DNA of 64,000 nucleotides from Sorex araneus (Eukaryota > Chordata > Mammalia > Eulipotyphla > Soricidae): contig NC_073307.1 in assembly GCF_027595985.1 (NCBI RefSeq), positions 9,754,432-9,818,431 of the forward strand, given 5' to 3'. Numbering within the stretch: the stretch's first letter is position 1; every line of letters starts with the position of its first letter. The translations under genes were made by a program, and so were the position numbers. The notes beneath the pieces were generated by a model that was not told the origin of the DNA, ran no database searches, and was given only the letters and a program-made list of their open reading frames with translations. Shown here piece after piece: positions 22,971 through 35,031 of this stretch.

Positions 22971-23577
22971 ATTCAACATTACCTCCTGCCTTCTACGATG
23001 TCACGATGCCATTTCATCTTTAAATCAATTTCCACTTGTTTACCTGATGGCAATTCTCTCCTTGCAGACCTGGACTCACTCTTCAATCTCTACAGTACTC
23101 ATCGTTTAGAAATGCATAGAAACAAGAAGCACCTTTCTTAATCATGATTAATAAAGTAACTTGTTCAGTATTTTTGTTCTCAGACTGGTTTAAGTATAAA
23201 ATCAACATGCTTCAAATGAAAAAAATCATTTGACCAAGACACAATCACCTAGTTTTTTTTTTTTTGCCATATGGATACCATGCAGGAATACCTCTTTATA
23301 AAAAGTTGCTTAGACACTCTGAATACAATTATAGCCAATTACTATTTACTTGAATTTTACTGATCAATATTTCTAACCAAAGATTAGATAGTTGGATGAA
23401 CAGAATGTGTATTCTAACATCTTAATCCATAAGGCAAAACACAAGAAACCTTGCTAGCCACCATTTACCTCATATCAAGATGGGAATTTTCTCCACAGGA
23501 AACGTCTGGGTAAGTTGCTCTCCAACCATTATTGGTTGCTTTGGTAAAATGGCTTCTCACTGACTTTCAGAATGCAT
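22971..23577. other. Unannotated sequence
   Basis: Nothing recognised apart from a T-run near 23253. Confidence 0.4.
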
Positions 23578-23762
23578 TTTTTGTTTTATTTTGGGTACTG
23601 CATTCTGGCTGTTTTCAGAACTTACTCCTTACTCCTTATTGTGTGCTCTGGGATCATGTCTGTGAGAGATAGTTAGGGGGACCCTATGTGTTGTCAAGGA
23701 ATGAATTTTAGCCAGCTCCATGCAAACTAAGCACCTATTCACTATATTATCTCTCCCGTCGC
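23578..23762 (-). mobile_element. Shrew SINE, tail B, old copy
   Basis: Inverted and diverged: TTATTTTGGGTACTGCATTC, GTGCTCTGGGATCATGTCTG, GGACCCTATGTGTTGTCAAG and CACTATATTATCTCTCCC at the head end. Confidence 0.7.
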
Positions 23763-24489
23763 AGAATGCATTGCTTCGTCTAATACCCAATAGAAACAAT
23801 CTCCCAATACCCTTTAAAAGTTCACTGGTGTCACATAAAATAAACCAAATTGACTTTTAATTTTTTAAAAAACCTGTTGCAATCTATAAAGGTAATTACA
23901 CTGCCTCTTTGATTTTTTGGTCTTTAAATAGACAGCACCGTATCTCTTCAACTGTTGCTCATATGACATGCTTCCCAGAGGTCTCCAAACAAACATTTTT
24001 CATTGATCAAAACCCTTGATGTTTGCCTTAGAGGTCAAGCACTCTCCAAGCATTCCTGTCATAAAAATCTTTTGGTTCAACTGGGGACACTAACGCACAC
24101 AGTAATTGCACTATATGATGACAGGTGCTGCGATATGACCCTGAGCCAGGGCACAAGGTCACTCTGGGGGAAGAAGGAATCTGGAAACGCCTGTTCCAAC
24201 TATGTCATCAGGAACCTGAGATTGTGCAGTAGAACAAAGCATGTCATCCTTGTGTCAGTAAGATGCTTGATCGCCTTTGCTTTAATCCCAGTAATTGACA
24301 ATAGGTTTGCAGTTGCATTGTAATCACTTTTTTCATACTTTGGGTTTTTGTTTCATTTGTAGTTCTCTTCTAATTGGTGAAAAAATGTAAAGTTTGATAA
24401 ACCACCTTTATTCCTCTCAGGTTTTATAATGTTAAGATGATAATTGTCTTGTTTCAAATAAGCAATATTTCTTTAATTAAGAACAAAAA
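23763..24489. other. Unannotated sequence
   Basis: An incidental plus-strand frame of 106 codons (24003-24323) has no recognisable domain. No repeat is evident. Confidence 0.4.
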
Positions 24490-24780
24490 TGCCTCCTTGG
24501 CAATAGGACTGCTTTTCTTTTTTGGGGGAAACCCCAACAACGGTAGTGAGTTGTGTGTTGAAACATGGAATGTAATCGAGATAAGGCGTAAACGAAGTGA
24601 AACTTATCATGTACAAGGGTGGGGACTGGGGAGGTGGGAGGGGGCGGCAGGCATACTGGGGGGGTTGGTGATGGAAGATGGGCACTGGTGAAGGGAAGGG
24701 TGTTTGAGAATTGTATAACCGACATAATCCTGGAACTATGTAACCCTCCACATGGTGATTCAATAAAATTAAAAAAAAAA
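24490..24780 (+). mobile_element. L1-like 3' end
   Basis: The 3' half has the shared L1 motifs GATGGGCACTGGTGAAGGGA, AGAATTGTATAACCGACATA and CATGGTGATTCAATAAAATT followed by poly(A). The 5' half (AACAACGGTAGTGAGTTGTG to AAACGAAGTGAAACTTATC) differs from the other L1 copies and may be a distinct L1 3'-UTR subfamily. AAGAACAAA occurs at both edges and may be the TSD. Confidence 0.7.
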
Positions 24781-24799
24781 AAAGAACAAACATAGATTC

Positions 24800-24976
24800 C
24801 TTTTTTTTTTTCCTTTTTGAGTCACACCTGGCAATGCACAGGGTTTATTCCTGGCTCTGTACTTAGGAATTACTCCCCCCTGGCGGTGCTCAGGGGACCA
24901 TATGGGATGCTGATTTGAACCCAGGTCGGCCTCGTGCAAGGCAAACGCCCTACCCACTATGCTATTGCTCCAGCCC
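24800..24976 (-). mobile_element. Shrew SINE, tail B
   Basis: Inverted copy beginning with a T-run, then TTGAGTCACACCTGGCAATG, ACCATATGGGATGCTGATTT, and the inverted head GCTATTGCTCCAGCCCC. Imperfect flanks (ACATAGATTC and ACATATAGATTC) may be the TSD. Confidence 0.95.
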
Positions 24977-25475
24977 CACATATAGATTCTTACGCTTAAG
25001 ATATTTCACTCACATATAATATCATTCAAATTAGGACTATGAAAAGTTGAAGTTTAGAACTCATTTTCTAAACTTGATTACTTCTACTTTCCAGAAAAGT
25101 AATGTTGACCATATGCTATGCCCCAACTCTATCAAACCATTTCATAAACTGACAATAACTTGCAAGAGGAAATGTCAAAATTCAAATGGTAGGCTTGTAT
25201 ATCACAAAAAGTGTTACTCATCATATTATTTTTCTGCAAGATGATTCAATTACCTCATTATACCATATAACTTTTGAATATCTTTTTCAAAAATTTTTCA
25301 AAAATTAATTTTATTCAGGAAGTTACCCACTGATGATCCATGTAGCTTTAGCTCATAACCTTCAAATTACCACCTTGATTGACTCTTCTTAGTCTTCTTA
25401 GCCCTATCATTGGGCCTTAATTTGTTTATGTTCTTTTATTCTCCTTAGTGTCTTGGATGATGTCGGGCATGTATT
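24977..25475. other. Unannotated AT-rich sequence
   Basis: Nothing recognised; it contains a self-complementary TTTTTCAAAAATTTTTCAAAAA stretch near 25286. Confidence 0.4.
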
Positions 25476-25493
25476 TAAAAATAGATATTATTT

Positions 25494-25711
25494 TAGCCAG
25501 AATCTGGAAAAAACCCGAGTGCCCTAGAACAGATGACTGGTTGAAGAAACTCTGGTACATCTATACAATGGAATACTATGCAGCTGTTAGAAAAAATGAG
25601 GTCATGACGTTTGCATATAAGTGGATCAACATGGAAAGTATCATGCTAAGTGAAATGAGTCAGAAAGAGAGAGACAGACATAGAAAGATTGCACTCATCT
25701 GTGGAATATAG
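25494..25711 (+). pseudogene. L1 ORF2p C-terminal remnant
   Basis: The frame ending at the TAG at 25709-25711 encodes the C-terminal ~70 residues of L1 ORF2p, seen in PRTDDWLKKLWYIYTMEYYA and later SEMSQKERDRHRKIALICGI. The full protein (endonuclease, reverse transcriptase, Cys-rich end; about 1,275 residues in human L1) is otherwise missing because of the 5' truncation. This stretch has no stop, which fits a fairly recent insertion. It cannot make a working protein. Confidence 0.9.
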
Positions 25712-26209
25712 AATAATAGACTATAAGACTAACGCCCAAGAATAGTAGAAATAAGTACCAGGAGATTGTTTCCATGGCTTGGAGGCTGGTCTCTCATTCT
25801 GGGTAACTCAGAGAAGGGAACACCAAATAAAATGTGGTTGGAGGTCATGTGGGGGAAGGGTGAGGCGGGCCGAATACAGACTAGAGACTGAACACAATGG
25901 CCACTCAACACCTTTATTGCAAACCACAACACCTAATCAGAGAGAGAGAACAAAAGGGAATTCCCTGCCATAGTGGCAGGGTGGGGTGGGGGGAGACGGG
26001 ACTGGGGAGTGGGGGAGGGATGTTGGGTTTACTGGTGGTGGAGAATGGGCACTGGTGAAGGGATGGGTTATTGAACTTTGTATGGGGGAAGCATGAGCAC
26101 AAAGATGTATGGATCTGTAACTGTACCCTCACGATGACTCTCTAATTAAAAATAAACTAATAAAAAAAGAAGTCATCAAATAAATATTTGGAAAGATAAA
26201 AAATAAAAA
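25494..26209 (+). mobile_element. 5'-truncated L1 with 18-bp TSD
   Basis: Perfect TSDs TAAAAATAGATATTATTT at 25476-25493 and 26210-26227 delimit a 716-bp insertion. It carries the last part of ORF2, then a 3' UTR with TTGCAAACCACAACACCTAA, a purine block (AGAGAGAGAACAAAAGGG), a G-rich block at 25979-26015, GGGCACTGGTGAAGGGATGG, and an A-rich tail of AAATAA units. The truncation, TSD and A-tail are the standard products of target-primed reverse transcription by L1. It is the best-preserved L1 end in the window. Confidence 0.95.
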
Positions 26210-26227
26210 TAAAAATAGATATTATTT

Positions 26228-27409
26228 ATTAGCATTATGAATATTATTAAGCAATACAAAAACAACCCAGCTAATTTTTCTGGTGTAAAATTTGTCCAGA
26301 TGGGGAGACAGAGTACTTTAAGTATACTAGTTGATTTCTACCTTGATCGTCCAAAGGGAACATCTGTCCTTATTGTAGTTAGTAAGAAAATGCTCTTGTC
26401 CAAACAAAGGGGCTTGACAAAATGAAATGTGAGCAATGACAATATCCCAAATGTACTGATCAGAATGTTTTTAAATGATTGCCTGTAGTTTACTTGACTT
26501 ATGGTAGTATGTGAAATCTCAGCTGGGCTGGCATAACTATTTATGAAAGATTAGTTGGGAAACAAAATTTAAATTCCGTTTCTAATTATTCACTTGCACT
26601 TCAGAGCAATGAACAGCATTAGGACTTTCACATGTGTTCACAGGAGCATATGCATCTCTGCATCTGTTTCCTCTCCTTGTATTAATCTTTAGTGTCGCTT
26701 TATTTATTTCTGAAGCTTAAATGATTTTTATGTAGGCGTGAAAGACTATTCAGAACATTGAGAAGAACTCTTCTGAGATGTCTGAAGAAACATGACAAAT
26801 TCTGTGGATCAGCAGTCTCCAGTTGAATTTCTGATTCAGAAATGGAATCAAGCCAAAGCATCTTAATGTGCAAAATCACTTTCCCTTTTCTTTCTTCCAT
26901 TAGGATGGCAGTCGGCCTTTGAGCTGCATCTGAATGCTACTATGGTTCAGCTACTAAATATAAAGTTGACTTATGGGCATTTATGATAGCAATGTAAGGA
27001 TTATTTATGGATATTATTACTATTATTATTTTGCCACTAAGCTGTATTTGCTGAATGAAAAGCAGCCAACTCATAATAAAGGGAAGCATATGGAAAGGGA
27101 AGGGTAAAATATTTGACTAAGAGAATTTAATAAATAAATGGGAATTTATGGGTAGGAGACTAGCCAGTACTTTGAGGTTACTTTACTCCTCTTGACATCC
27201 ATTTCTTATTCTATCTTACTTTTATATATTCTTTGGTGTGTATTCGCCAAATTTTCTGGTATTTTCTCCTGCCTATGCCCAAGTTCAAATCTGCCATCAG
27301 AATAATTGATGCTGTCATTATCAAATGTATGCCATATCAAATGCACCAAATGTCTATCCCATGTTGCAAACGAACACTTAAGATAAGGTAGCAAAAATGG
27401 ATTCAATGA
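26228..27409. other. Unannotated AT-rich sequence
   Basis: Nothing recognised; a short ATT repeat lies near 27011-27029. Confidence 0.4.
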
Positions 27410-27680
27410 AGAAAGCAAGGAATAAGGGAGAGATTCAAGAAGGAGAAGAAGGAAGAAAGGAGTAAGACGAGGAAAGGAGGGAGGGAAAGAGAGGGTAAAG
27501 GAAGGAAGAAAGGAAGAAAGGGGAGGTGGGAGGGAGGAAGGCAGGAAGGGTTCAAAAAGAGAATGGAAGAAAAATCAGGAATAAAAGACAAAGAAGGAAT
27601 AAGAAAAGGAGAAATGAGAGAAAGAATGGAGTAAAATGAAAAGGTTAAAAGAGGGAGGAAAGTATAGAAGAAAATGAATG
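27410..27680 (+). repeat. Purine-rich (GGAA/GAAA) low-complexity tract
   Basis: About 270 bp almost entirely A/G on the plus strand, densest at 27460-27550 as GGAAGGAA, GGGAGG and AAAG units. Minus-strand frames across it give only Ser/Pro/Phe/Leu runs. Confidence 0.9.
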
Positions 27681-28043
27681 AAGAAAAAATTGTGTGTGGA
27701 GTGATTAGAGAAGTGTTTCACCCCTAACTCTGAGCTTAAGCATATGGAACTCAGTTGGCTTTTAGGTGCAACGTTATGAATGATGATAAAATTTCCACTG
27801 AAGACTCTCAATAAGGAAATTAAATATTTTAAAATGAGACAACGGAAGTCCATATGATGGTAGAATATCCAAAATGGGTAAAGTCTGTGTGGGGTGGAAA
27901 AGAATTATGGTTTCTATACATTATTTCTAAAGTTTCCTTCTTTATTGAAGGATTCAAATATTAAAATGATTTATTTGCAAATCATGACTCTTTACTAGAA
28001 ATAAATATATGTAATAAAATTCTTGAACTTATAAACACTGTGT
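27681..28043. other. Unannotated AT-rich sequence
   Basis: Nothing recognised. Confidence 0.4.
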
Positions 28044-28216
28044 TTTTTTTTTTCTTTTTGGGTCACACCTGGTGATGCACAGGGGTTACTCCTGGCTCTG
28101 CACTCAGGAGTCACTCCTGGCGGTGCTCAGGGGACCATATGGGATGCTGGGATTCGAACCCAGGTCGGCCGCGTGCAAGGCAAATGCCCTACCTGCTGTG
28201 CTATCGCTCCAGCCCC
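28044..28216 (-). mobile_element. Shrew SINE, tail B, young-looking
   Basis: Inverted, near-consensus: T-run, TTTTGGGTCACACCTGGTGA, CTCCTGGCGGTGCTCAGGGG, GATTCGAACCCAGGTCGGCC and head GCTATCGCTCCAGCCCC. Flanks AACACTGTGTTT and AACATTGTGTTT form a TSD with one mismatch. Confidence 0.95.
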
Positions 28217-31200
28217 AACATTGTGTTTCATACAAGTTGTCAATAATATAACCTTGTTGGATCATCAATCTTTTTTTTCTCAAATACTCTCATCAAATTA
28301 AGTTCTCAAGTGTTCAAAATATTTTTCCATCATTTTTTCTTCTCTAATTTTTGCTTCTTATTCACATAATTCTAATTAATAGGTTATAATTTTATATCAT
28401 ATGTTAAGTACATGTAATGATAAATATATTTCTAAAGTAGTCATTATATGTATCTTTTCTTAGTGAGTCACTGGAAGTGATATTTAGTTTATTATATGTA
28501 GAATATTTTGTTGTCATTTATGTCCTCACCTGAATTTTATAGATACTGATGAATATAGTGATATTCTAAGGAGTTAAAGGGAATAAATGCATCAAGTTAT
28601 AATGGCAAAATTTTCAACAGTAGAAATGGAAATTAAGTTACATTGCACATTTAAAAAAAAGCATTATTTTTTTAAATGTCCAAAGACAGTTATGTTATTT
28701 GGAATTCCTTGTTAGACTATTTTGGGTTTTGAGGAAAATCTTTTATCAATTCCATATTATTCTAAAATAAATTTTAGACCTGCAGACTCTAGAAAGTGAT
28801 AGCATCTCTCAGAGAACTGAGAGAAAGAAGCTTTGATATAGGTCTGGGTTTAGAAAAGTTCTTCATTGCAATCGACACCAACTTCTGAGGCTTGCTGAAA
28901 ATAACTAAAAAGAGAGAGCATTTAACACTCTTGGTAACAGTAGAGCTGTGTTAAAGGTTGGGTAAATGTGATCCCATGATGGCAGAAGGCAGTGGCATTA
29001 TGTCTGACACCTGACCCATTTCTCTCACTTTGCAAACTTAAAATACATTGACAACATAGTGTTCCTTTTTTGTCTAGTTATTGGGAGTACCAGTGAGTGA
29101 GGGTTAACTTTCTTTTTACTGTCTTGCTTCACAAGGTCTATACAACATTAAGCCTATGAACCACTTGCTCTGCAATTTTTACTAGATCAGTTTCTTTCAT
29201 AAAACTTTCACAATTCTTCAGTTGGGGATGCATCCACATGTGGCAGCTCTGATTGCTCTGTCATCTCCAAGATAATGGGTAAATGATGTACCTCACTTTT
29301 CGTTCTCTTCCTTGAATACAAATGGCATTTTAAAGGTATTTCTACTGGGCTCATTACATTTACATTAGGACAACCTTTAATGCAAAATACAAATTATCTA
29401 AAAATTGTATTGTTTTCAGAAAAATATATCTGGCCTTTAGATATCTTACCAGGAAAAAAAACATCCATTTTTTATTCTAGTTTGAACTAAGGAAAAAAAA
29501 AAGTCACACTTCAGGTTAGACTTTGAACATAATGCATTATCAATGAATTCAGCCCAGAAAAAATTAGCCTTCTGGGTACACAGCTTCTCTGACTTGGCTT
29601 GCAGCCAGGGCTTATATTCTAGCTTTATTTTATGTTTCCCTAGCTGCCTTCCAAATCTGGGGAGGCAGCTCCAGCTAGAACCTTCCAGTTTGAACACAGC
29701 ATGCTAAATACTCCTCTGTTCTTCCTGAGTAGTTGCTACTAGACACAACAGAGAGTTTAATCTTTATATTTTATTCTCAGTGGCACCTTTCCCACTCAAA
29801 CAGATTGTTCAAGGGGATCATATAAACATTAGGCCAGCTAGGGACAAATATGTCACTGGGTTAGCAAGATTTATTTAGCACCTTTAAGAAGTAATGTAGC
29901 ACTGAGAGTAAAAGGAGGGTGTCGATTTATCTTAAATATAATTACAGAATAAATTCTTTTTAAGATGGGAGAGAGAATATATTTATAGGTACATATGTAT
30001 ATATGTACAGATATGATATTTAAAGTACTCAGCATACAACATATTATCCTTTTCCCAAGATGAGTAGACCTATATACACAACATGCATATATTTCTGCAT
30101 TGATGAACAAAATTAGAAATTCCAAGTTATTAGTATATATACACACATATCATAGTTTTCATTTGCTTCCTTTGGATATTTATGGAAAATTATTTAAACA
30201 CTGTTCTTAGTTTATAACTTCAGCTGATAGAAACTGCAATTGCATCAATTTTTGAATTTATTGAAACTCAAATACTAAAACTTTCATAAAGTTTTGAAAT
30301 TTCTATAATTTAAAATGTTTCTATATTGAATTTTGATTTTTCCAAAAAGAGTGATTTTCATGCTCTAGGTGCTAAGTTACATACACTATAATTTTTGCAA
30401 ACTATTTTCTAAGCACCAATCTTGGTTCTCACTAATTTCCATTAAGATAGAGCTAGAAACAAAGAACTGAAACCCAAACAAAACTATTTGATTAATTCAT
30501 TTTCCAGAAATTTTGTTTATTATTATATTACTATCAGTGGATGTTACATTCTCTACATAACTGCTATCTGAAAAGAAAAAAAAAACTTACATGATATCTT
30601 GATTTAGTCAACTTTTTACTATTTTAAGGTAAGAAGTTAAAATTATACTTTTCAGATGAAAAACCACACCTTTAAAATTTTATGATAAAAAACAATAGTT
30701 GCCTCCTTGGTGGGGAATATAACTAACTAGGTAACTTTTGCCACCAATTTTCTTGTGTCCCACAAATGGATCATATTTGAACTATAAAACTGATAGGAAA
30801 GTAGATAAGTAAAATCATCAAGAAAACATTACTATCTTTCTATCTAATTAACTTAGGAACATCCATGATTGTGAATTGAAAAATATTCTGATAAAGACAA
30901 TGTGAAAGCAAGCTCAGTGTGAAAAGACATGAGGAGGCATCAACTACTAAACTTTTTAAGAACTGTTTTAGAATTCAAAGTGTAAGTCATCACAGATATC
31001 ACTTAAAATTCTACAAAAGTATCTGTGAAAAAATACAGTATATTATTTACCAGAACTAATGGTAAGGAATAGATGGGTGGAAGCTTCCCCTTTTAGCTAG
31101 CATTTTCTAATAAAGGCACTGAAAGAGGAGAGTAGAATCATACCTAAACATTGCTTATTTCCCAGGGCATTCTGTGCGTGAAGAAGTTGAAGGTATTCCA

Positions 31201-31875
31201 GGCATGGCATAAAGATGTTTTTTTGTTCTCCTGAAAAGCTGTGCTTTTGGTAGAATACACATTGTTTTACGAATATAGTTTTCACTCCTAATAGGAACTA
31301 GCGGGAAAGCATCTATTTCTATAAGAACAATTTATGCCTCTGTCTTATGGTCTCAGTGTCTGTGACAACTGTTTCTCTAAAGCAGACCATTTGGCACAGA
31401 ACGTGTCTCTACATCTCAGGTCCCAAGGAGAGGAGGTCCCCTCCGAGTACTCTGAAAGCCATACAATCAGTGACAGTAACATGTATCAGGGCAACATTAA
31501 TAACCCTACCGGTGAGGTTTGGATGCTGGGTTTGTACAGTTGGCAACTGGGACAAGAAGGGGTTAAACACTGCTCCCAAGTGAAGGTGCTCAGAAAGCCA
31601 AGGTTGGGGCAGCAACTTGAAATACTTTAAGTTCTACCTCTTAAGCAGAACTGCATTTTCTACTTGTAAGCGCAAATCCGTCTACAGAACCCAAATGACA
31701 GGTAAAGCCCACACACGCTGAGCAGGACTCGGATTTTGGCTGTCCACTACTACTGGCTTCTACAGACACCCGTCACCCATAAACTTTATTGTGTTCACCT
31801 TGTTTACATAGCTAAGCCAGGTACAGTCATTCATCGTCCGCATCTCGGTTGCAGTAAATGTCAGCAAGAACTTAC
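28217..31875. other. 3.7 kb with no recognised repeat
   Basis: AT-rich and SINE-free, in contrast to most of the window. I see no coding exon by eye. It would be the intron side of the proposed minus-strand first exon at 31876. Confidence 0.4.
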
Positions 31876-32280
31876 CTAGAGAAGCATTTCATGTTTGTTT
31901 GTTTGTTTTTTTCTTTTCCTAACTTGACTGTATCCTGAGATAGAGAAGTCAGATCTCCAGCATTCGGATTCGCCTGGCTCCAGGTCAGTTAGAAGGAGCT
32001 TTCAGCCCAGACCATCTGCCTGAGCTCTATTCCGAGAGCACTCTTAGCTTGTGAACTCTTCCAGCAGTCTCTCTCTATGTACACACACATTGTCCTTTCC
32101 CAGACAGGCAGCCGGCTGGAATGAGCCAAACGGTGCTCTGTTCAGCACACCGTCCAGAGCGCAGCATCCTTCGTGGACCAGAGCATCCCACTCAGACAGG
32201 CTCTGAGAACTCTTTAATCACCGGCTCGGCAGCTGCTCCTGCGCCGGGTCTGCTCCTGCTGCTGCTGCTGCTGCTGCTGT
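31876..32280 (-). other. Candidate minus-strand first exon (5' UTR)
   Basis: On the minus strand a strong splice-donor match (exon CTCTAG followed by intron GTAAGTTC) falls at 31876/31875. Sixteen bases before it is an ATG at 31892 in fair context (A at -3), opening a frame of five codons, MKCFS, that would continue past the donor. The exon would run back to the CAG-rich patch at 32256-32279. Composition is the least AT-rich in the window, with CpGs and no repeats. There is no homology evidence and the gene is unknown to me. It could equally be a conserved regulatory region without this splice site being used. Confidence 0.3.
32256..32279 (+). repeat. (CTG)8 trinucleotide repeat
   Basis: Eight perfect CTG units (CAG on the minus strand), with further CTGCTC variants just upstream, in the CpG-containing patch. 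Confidence 0.95.
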
Positions 32281-32600
32281 GTGTCTCCTTTTAGCTGTCG
32301 TCGGTCTTTCCCTCCCTCCCGCTTTCTCTCACATCTCCAGAACTAGAAAGGAGGCAGCTCTGCCGGAGTATGATTGGCAGAAACAGCCCGTTCCTCCAGC
32401 TAATCATCCTCAAGACTTTCAAGGACCTGGAGCTGCTGTGATGTCATCCGGTGGGATGTTACACATGAATACATTCCAACAGAAGCGAATTCAGCCGTCA
32501 GCTGCGTTTCTCTCCCCCCACCGTGATTGATTAGATGCTCCTGGAGGATTTGCATAATCTTGCATTGTAGAGTGGCACTATTAGCCTATGAAATTTGAGA
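32281..32600 (-). promoter_or_regulatory. Candidate promoter region
   Basis: Just upstream (minus strand) of the candidate exon I see a CCAAT box in minus orientation (plus ATTGG at 32373-32377), a CRE-like near-palindrome TGATGTCATC at 32439-32448, and an octamer ATTTGCAT at 32548-32555 beside homeodomain-type TGATTGATTAG. No TATA box. The cluster in a G+C-richer patch suggests a promoter or enhancer; short motifs alone are weak evidence. Confidence 0.35.
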
Positions 32601-34376
32601 GGAAAATTCCCCTTTGGAGCGCTGACGCTGGACCAAAAGCTTCCAGTGGGGAGACGCAGAAAAGTTCAGGACAGGCTTTCTGCTGCAAAGCGTGCCAATC
32701 AACCGCATGGAACAGAAACTCAACAAAGGCAAAGGCGATCCCCAGAAACTTTGAGACAGACAAATGTGCTCTCCACTCCTGAAACTGGAAACAGTCTTGA
32801 GACCAGAGTGAACATTAGAATAGTTTCTTTCCCTTTATTTCCCTGCCTCTGACTCTCTGTGTCTGTGCATGTGTCTATAGTAGAAATTGTTTCATGAATT
32901 GAGTTAAACGGCTTGCATTATTATGGAAAAAATATTCTCCTCTAGTTCCCAACACGGAAAAATATCAGCTGACCCCTTGTCTCATATTCCACTTGGAAAT
33001 ATAGAGGATGCTTACCTGCTCTTTGTTCCCCACCAACTCATATTATCTAATAAATATATTATACATTTCGAATAATGGGCAGGGTGGAAAACCCATCCCT
33101 CTGAATTGCTCTCCAGTTAGAAGAACAATCAAAGAAGCAACAGATGGCTTAACCAAGGAAACATCACTACCTCAAGCATGGAGCAAATTGACAGGGTTGT
33201 ACATTCTGCAGGAAACAGTGTGTTCCAGTAATTTCCACCCTGATGGGCATCAGAGAGACAATATAACCCACAGGTTGTTCCTTCCTCTTGACTCTGAGAG
33301 TTAACAAAGATTAGGTTCTCAGATGGAGAGGACATGGTCCCTGATGAACCTACACCTGGATGATCTATCCCAGAATATACATTCCCAAGTGATCCACAAA
33401 GGGAGGGGGGATTTCTTCTTTGATGATGGCAAAAGACTGAGGCAAGGACAAGAGCGTCTCCTGGAGACTCTAGGACCTGTTGTTGCTCTGAAAATAATCT
33501 GCACGGAATGGTGGCAGGCTTCCATCAACCTTAGTTCCCCTTACCAAGGGGAGATATATTTTAAAGACAGTCCTTATTCTTGCATATTGAGAAAAGGCTC
33601 GGGAACCTTTGGGTAAGACGTGATCCCACTCTGCATTTATTCACTTTACACAATGTTCTATAAACTCCTCCAAGCAATTATTCTAGATTCGAGCAGTGCA
33701 TCAACTGCAGCTTCCATTGAAGGCGCCACGATTCCTCGGGCTTTTATTTATTTATTTATTTATTTATTTATTGAACAGAAGCTCTTTTCAGTATCTGCAA
33801 TTTAATTTGGTGGCATGAGATAAGGGTAACATTGACACTTCAACTCAAGTCCCCTTATAGTCCAGAGCAGGAAACTTTTCCTACCACCAGTTACCTTTTC
33901 TGATGTGTTGCCTTAACTTACAAAGAGTGAATGAATTACTAAGATGTTCTCAGTGACCTTTCTGATATTATTGGTGGGAGGGGGCTGTTTCTTCCAAACA
34001 TAGCATTTATTGAAGGTGTGGTCTTTTGTATGAAGTGTCCCGATGCACTCTGGGTTACTGGTATGTGTTATTACACTACAAGACCTGGAGAGTCAGCAGG
34101 ATGGAGACATATAGAGGATGGAAGAAAACTGAGTGAATCACAGTATTTGTGATCACATTTCTACCACAACTTGTAGACACAATCATGAGTATAAAACACA
34201 GCTTCCCATGCCCACTCTTATTTCAGGTACCTGGGCTGAAAGATACTCCAAAGGAAAAAATTGTATTTGAAACGTACTCAAGCTAAGAATCCAAGAAGTA
34301 TTTACTACCTTTTAAGATGCTTTGAACAAATTAGAATTTCCATGATAAGACACAGACATATGAACAATTTAAAACT
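32601..34376. other. Repeat-poor sequence with a short TTTA repeat
   Basis: No recognised transposon. Two incidental plus-strand frames (33008-33304 and 33323-33616, about 98 codons each) show no known motif. The (TTTA)n run lies at 33742-33772. Confidence 0.4.
33742..33772 (+). repeat. (TTTA)n microsatellite
   Basis: About seven TTTA units in a row. Confidence 0.9.
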
Positions 34377-34548
34377 AGGGACCAGAGAGATAATATAGGG
34401 GGTAAGGTGCATGACTTAGCATGCTGCTGACTTTCAAGTTCATTCTCCAACACGCCGTATGTTCTTCCAAGCACTGCCAGGGGTGATCCCTGAGTGCAGA
34501 GCCAGGAGTAAAACATGAACACCAATGGTTGTGTCCCAGTGACCTCCC
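34377..34548 (+). mobile_element. Shrew SINE, tail B, old copy
   Basis: Head GGGACCAGAGAGATAATATA, then CCAAGCACTGCCAGGGGTGA and GAGTGCAGAGCCAGGAGTAA; A-tail mostly lost. Confidence 0.8.
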
Positions 34549-34589
34549 AAATGTGAAATAGCGAATATTGTCTTATTTTTCTAATTTTT

Positions 34590-34727
34590 ATTTTATTTGG
34601 GGGTCCCCACCTGGCAGTGCTCAGGGAAGACTCTGGAGGGTCTCATAGGACTAATGTGGTGCTGGGATTGAACCCAAGTCAGCTGTTAGAAAGGACAGTG
34701 CTTAACCACTATACAATTCCTCTGGCC
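34590..34727 (-). mobile_element. Shrew SINE, tail B, old copy
   Basis: Inverted: GGGGGTCCCCACCTGGCAGT, GTGGTGCTGGGATTGAACCC and head TATACAATTCCTCTGGCC. Confidence 0.75.
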
Positions 34728-34778
34728 ACAGAAACAGTCGTTTTTAATGGCCCAATTCTTTATAGTATTCACATATGT

Positions 34779-35031
34779 TGGGCTGGAGCCATAGCACAGC
34801 AGGTAGGGCATTTGCCTTGCACACAGCTGACCCGGGTTTGTTTCCTCCATCCCTCTAGGAGAGCCCGGCAAGCTACCAAGAGTATCTTGCCCGAACGGCA
34901 GAGCCTGGCAAACTACCCATGGTATATTCGATATGCCAAAAACAGTAACAAGCCTCACAATGGAGACGTTACTGGTACCCGCTTGAGCAACTCGATGAGC
35001 AACTGGATGACAGTGCTACAGTGCTACAGTG
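34779..35031 (+). mobile_element. Shrew SINE, tail A, with 12-bp TSD
   Basis: Perfect TSD ATTCACATATGT at 34767-34778 and 35032-35043. Full length, ending in GACAGTGCTACAGTGCTACA without poly(A). Confidence 0.97.

Noticed and set aside
31334..31630. 98-codon plus-strand frame in moderately complex sequence
   Set aside because: Overlapping frames on both strands are also open and no family is recognisable; not supportable.
33008..33616. Two ~98-codon plus-strand frames near the candidate promoter
   Set aside because: No domain, no good start context and no sign of codon bias; cannot be supported as exons without alignment.
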